Assembly: GCA_964482135.1 (NCBI GenBank)
Contig: CAYZWF010000063.1
Coordinates: 1-6,399, forward strand
Reading direction: 5' to 3'
DNA length: 6,399 bases
DNA from: UBA11136 sp964482135
Lineage (GTDB): Bacteria; Pseudomonadota; Alphaproteobacteria; UBA11136
The position numbers and the translations under genes were made by a program. Numbering within the stretch: position 1 is the first letter of the stretch; every line of letters begins with the position of its first letter. Below are positions 4,693 through 6,399 of this stretch, piece after piece. The notes beneath the pieces were generated by a model. That model saw only the letters and a program-made list of their open reading frames with translations. It made no database searches and was not told the DNA's origin.

Positions 4693-5342
4693 GAAGCGGC
4701 GCTTTCCGGCCCGGTATCGCCGCCCCCGGGGGAAGGCGCGCAGAGAGCGCCGAGCCTCTTCTCCACACTGTCGGCGCGGCGTAGCCAGCGATCGAGCGCG
4801 GCCATGGTTTTCGCCATATGGGGGTCGTCGTCGCCGAACCAGACGCGCAGCACGGCCAGCCAGATAACGCCAAGCCCCTTGACCCTGAGAAGGCCGTGAA
4901 GACCGGCGCTGGAAATTCCCGCCGCCTCCAGCATCCACGACATGGAAACCGCCAGCCGGCAAGCTCCAGCGGCCATGGCCGGGAGATCACAGCCGCAGTC
5001 CCGCGCCACCGCCGCGACCCCCGCTTTGTGGGGCGCAAGGACGTCGAGATGGGCCATGAGCACGGCGAAAAGGCGGTCACGGGGCGTTTCCGCCATATCC
5101 TCGGAATCGAGTACGGCCAGAACGGCAGTGTTCACATGCCGCGAGAAAGCGTTCAACACCGCCTCTTTGTGGGGATGGCGCGCGTAAAGATCGGCCAGGG
5201 AAATTCCCGCGCGTTCGGCAATGGCGTTCATGCCCACGTTGCGCCAGCCCTTTTCCGCCGCCAGATCGAGGGCGGCGGCGGTGATGCGCTCCGGGATGTC
5301 CTTTTTGCTGTCTTTCTTTCGGGGCACTTTTTTTTGGGGCAT
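4686..5342 (-). CDS. TetR-type HTH protein with COQ9-like C-terminal part
   Basis: A 218-residue protein. Residues 1-16 are Lys-rich. Residues 16-65 are a TetR-type DNA-binding domain: helix ERITAAALDLAAEKGW, then GMNAIAERAGISLADLYARHPHK (38-59) as the helix-turn-helix. The C-terminal part (about 75-195) is helical; LLRVKGLGVIWLAVLRVWFGDDDPHMAKTMAALDRWL (151-187) resembles the end of COQ9, where a hydrophobic helix is followed by D-x-S/D-P-x-x-x-x-T-x-x-x-L-D-R-x-L. COQ9 itself has a TetR fold and binds lipid in ubiquinone synthesis, so the protein may be either a regulator or a COQ9-like lipid-binding protein. The ATG at 5342 is chosen because AGGGAGGAGA lies six bases upstream; an ATG at 5378 lacks such a site. 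It follows the ABC1-kinase gene by 80 bases on the same strand, probably as one operon. Eight A follow the fourth codon position of the start region (CAA AAA AAA), a possible slippage site. Confidence 0.85.
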   Translation of the reverse strand: MPQKKVPRKKDSKKDIPERITAAALDLAAEKGWRNVGMNAIAERAGISLADLYARHPHKEAVLNAFSRHVNTAVLAVLDSEDMAETPRDRLFAVLMAHLDVLAPHKAGVAAVARDCGCDLPAMAAGACRLAVSMSWMLEAAGISSAGLHGLLRVKGLGVIWLAVLRVWFGDDDPHMAKTMAALDRWLRRADSVEKRLGALCAPSPGGGDTGPESAASA

Positions 5343-5348
5343 GGGGCG

Positions 5349-5358
5349 TCTCCTCCCT
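5349..5358 (-). promoter_or_regulatory. Strong ribosome-binding site deciding the TetR/COQ9-like start
   Basis: The minus strand reads AGGGAGGAGA, ending six bases before the ATG at 5342-5340. An in-frame ATG at 5378 would add twelve Arg-rich residues but has only a C/G-rich stretch without a Shine-Dalgarno sequence upstream. The residues from that extension overlap the ribosome-binding site, which supports the shorter protein. Confidence 0.65.
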
Positions 5359-5422
5359 TGCCGGCGGCGAAGCGCCATTGTGCGCCCGGCGGGAAGGAAA
5401 GGGAAGCCTTAGAGCGCTTTTC

Positions 5423-6399
5423 TCAGGGTGGCGGCAGCTTCGCCCGCGCCAGGGCTTGCTGCTGACGTTTCGCCAGCGCCGCCACGTCGAAATCCGCGAT
5501 CAGGCCGTGGAACAGGCGGTGCCAGTTGACCTCGGCTCTCAAGTGCAGGAAGACCGAGCCTAGGCCGATGGCGGCGCGGTCCATGAGGACGAATTCGCGC
5601 GGCGGCTTGACCCCGCCCAGACGCCGCAGTTCCCGGTGCACCCGTTCGGCGGTTTCGGCGCCGTAGCGCAACGCGTTGGTTTCTTCCATGGGACGGCGGC
5701 GATCCTCCATCAGAGGGGCGTAGACGAAGCGCGCCCAGATGTTGAGAACATCGAGAACCTCGCGGTCGAGAGTCTCGAATCCCCAAGTTTCATAGGCAAA
5801 AACCACGCGCTCGCGGTCGCCGTCGCGAAGCCCGTAATAGAGATCGATCACGCCCTGGACGAATTTCGGCGCGAAGACCCACATGCATCCGAAATCGAAC
5901 AGGTTGACGGATCCGTCCCCGCGCGCCGAATAATTGCCGAGATGGGGATCGCCGTGGATCACCCCATAGCCATAAAAGGGCGCGTACCAGGCGCGGAACA
6001 TATTGACGGCGACGCGGTTACGGCGTGACGCGGGGTCGTCCCTGAGGTCCAGCAGAGGCCTCCCCTCGAGCCATTTCATGGTCAGCAGCCGCGACGTGGA
6101 AAGCCGGGCCACGGTCTCGGGTACGTGAATATCCGCCTCGTCGCGCAGCAGGTGGCGGTAGAGCGCCATATGCCGGGCCTCGCGCCGGTAATCCAGTTCC
6201 TCGCGCAGGCGTTCGCCGAGTTCGGCATGGATGTTGCCGGCGTCGATGGCGCGGTCATAGAGCTTGAAAAGGTTGAAGGCCACCTTGAGTTGCCTGAGGT
6301 CCGCCTCCACCACCGCCGTCATGTCGGGATACTGCAGCTTACAGGCCAGCTTGCGCCCGTTTAGGGCGGTGGCGCGGTGGACCTGGCCGAGCGAGGCGG
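5423..6399 (-). CDS. ABC1/AarF/UbiB-family atypical kinase, 5' end beyond the right edge
   Basis: The frame stays open to the right edge, so the N-terminal part (probably 100 or more residues) is outside. Of 324 visible residues, 1-7 read ASLGQVH, the family's Ala-rich nucleotide-binding loop, followed by the ATP-site lysine Lys20 in ACKLQYPD. EELDYRREA (66-74) is the conserved acidic helix motif. HGDPHLGN (148-155) is the catalytic-loop equivalent and DFG (168-170) the metal-binding motif. All key ABC1 kinase residues within view are present. ABC1 proteins (Coq8, UbiB) act as ATPases or kinases supporting ubiquinone and other lipid pathways at membranes. The C-terminus lacks the transmembrane segments of E. 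coli UbiB, so this is a shorter, probably peripheral, relative and ubiB should not be assigned. It precedes the TetR/COQ9-like gene by 80 bases on the same strand. An internal ATG at 6322 is not a plausible start because conserved motifs lie upstream of it. Confidence 0.93.
   Translation of the reverse strand, partial: ASLGQVHRATALNGRKLACKLQYPDMTAVVEADLRQLKVAFNLFKLYDRAIDAGNIHAELGERLREELDYRREARHMALYRHLLRDEADIHVPETVARLSTSRLLTMKWLEGRPLLDLRDDPASRRNRVAVNMFRAWYAPFYGYGVIHGDPHLGNYSARGDGSVNLFDFGCMWVFAPKFVQGVIDLYYGLRDGDRERVVFAYETWGFETLDREVLDVLNIWARFVYAPLMEDRRRPMEETNALRYGAETAERVHRELRRLGGVKPPREFVLMDRAAIGLGSVFLHLRAEVNWHRLFHGLIADFDVAALAKRQQQALARAKLPPP

Noticed and set aside
3923..5080. 385-codon minus-strand open frame
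   Set aside because: It lies antisense to argC and the carbonic-anhydrase-like gene and in another frame of the TetR/COQ9-like gene, all of which have firm family matches. Arg/Ala/His-rich composition is typical of a shadow frame in GC-rich DNA.
4818..5465. 215-codon plus-strand open frame opposite the TetR/COQ9-like gene
   Set aside because: Antisense to a gene with a clear DNA-binding domain and ribosome-binding site; no start signal of its own.

Overview
The window looks like chromosomal DNA from an alphaproteobacterium, probably near the Rhodospirillales. The reasons are the GC-rich coding sequence, the rplM-rpsI-argC order, an S9 protein with an Ala/Glu/Pro-rich N-terminal extension, an L13 C-terminus of the HPHEAQ-P-LD-AAMN-KN type, a CutA with an HSYDCPC motif, and a TetR/COQ9-like gene next to an ABC1 kinase gene. 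This assignment rests on recognised protein families and was not checked by any search.

Left part (1-1401): the 3' end of a gene for an EAL-domain (cyclic-di-GMP phosphodiesterase type) protein enters from the left edge. The catalytic half is intact, but the first EAL signature is disrupted near position 57. It converges on a small conserved-looking hypothetical gene on the minus strand (826-1110). The gap between them is AT-rich and holds a perfect 9-bp inverted repeat. The hypothetical gene and cutA are divergent, separated by about 290 bp with candidate promoters in both directions, a small dyad, and a purine-rich cutA leader with duplicated ribosome-binding sequence.

Middle part (1402-4651, all plus strand): cutA, then a promoter region, the ribosomal protein operon rplM-rpsI closed by a good intrinsic terminator, then argC (arginine biosynthesis) closely followed by a gamma-class carbonic-anhydrase-like hexapeptide protein.

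Right part (4686-6399, minus strand): a gene for an ABC1/AarF/UbiB-family atypical kinase, whose 5' end lies beyond the right edge, is followed by a gene with a TetR-type DNA-binding domain and a COQ9-like C-terminal part. The two probably form an operon. In eukaryotes Coq8 (ABC1 family) and Coq9 act together in ubiquinone synthesis, so a lipid or quinone-related role is a reasonable but unproven inference. The pair converges on the carbonic-anhydrase-like gene at a GC-rich palindrome.

Most of the window is ordinary core genome. The points most worth checking are the broken EAL motif, the hypothetical gene at 826-1110 with its control region, the cutA leader, the rplM leader and the ABC1/COQ9-like pair. 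I see no CRISPR array, insertion sequence, tRNA or rRNA gene, and no clear sign of a new defence or mobile system.
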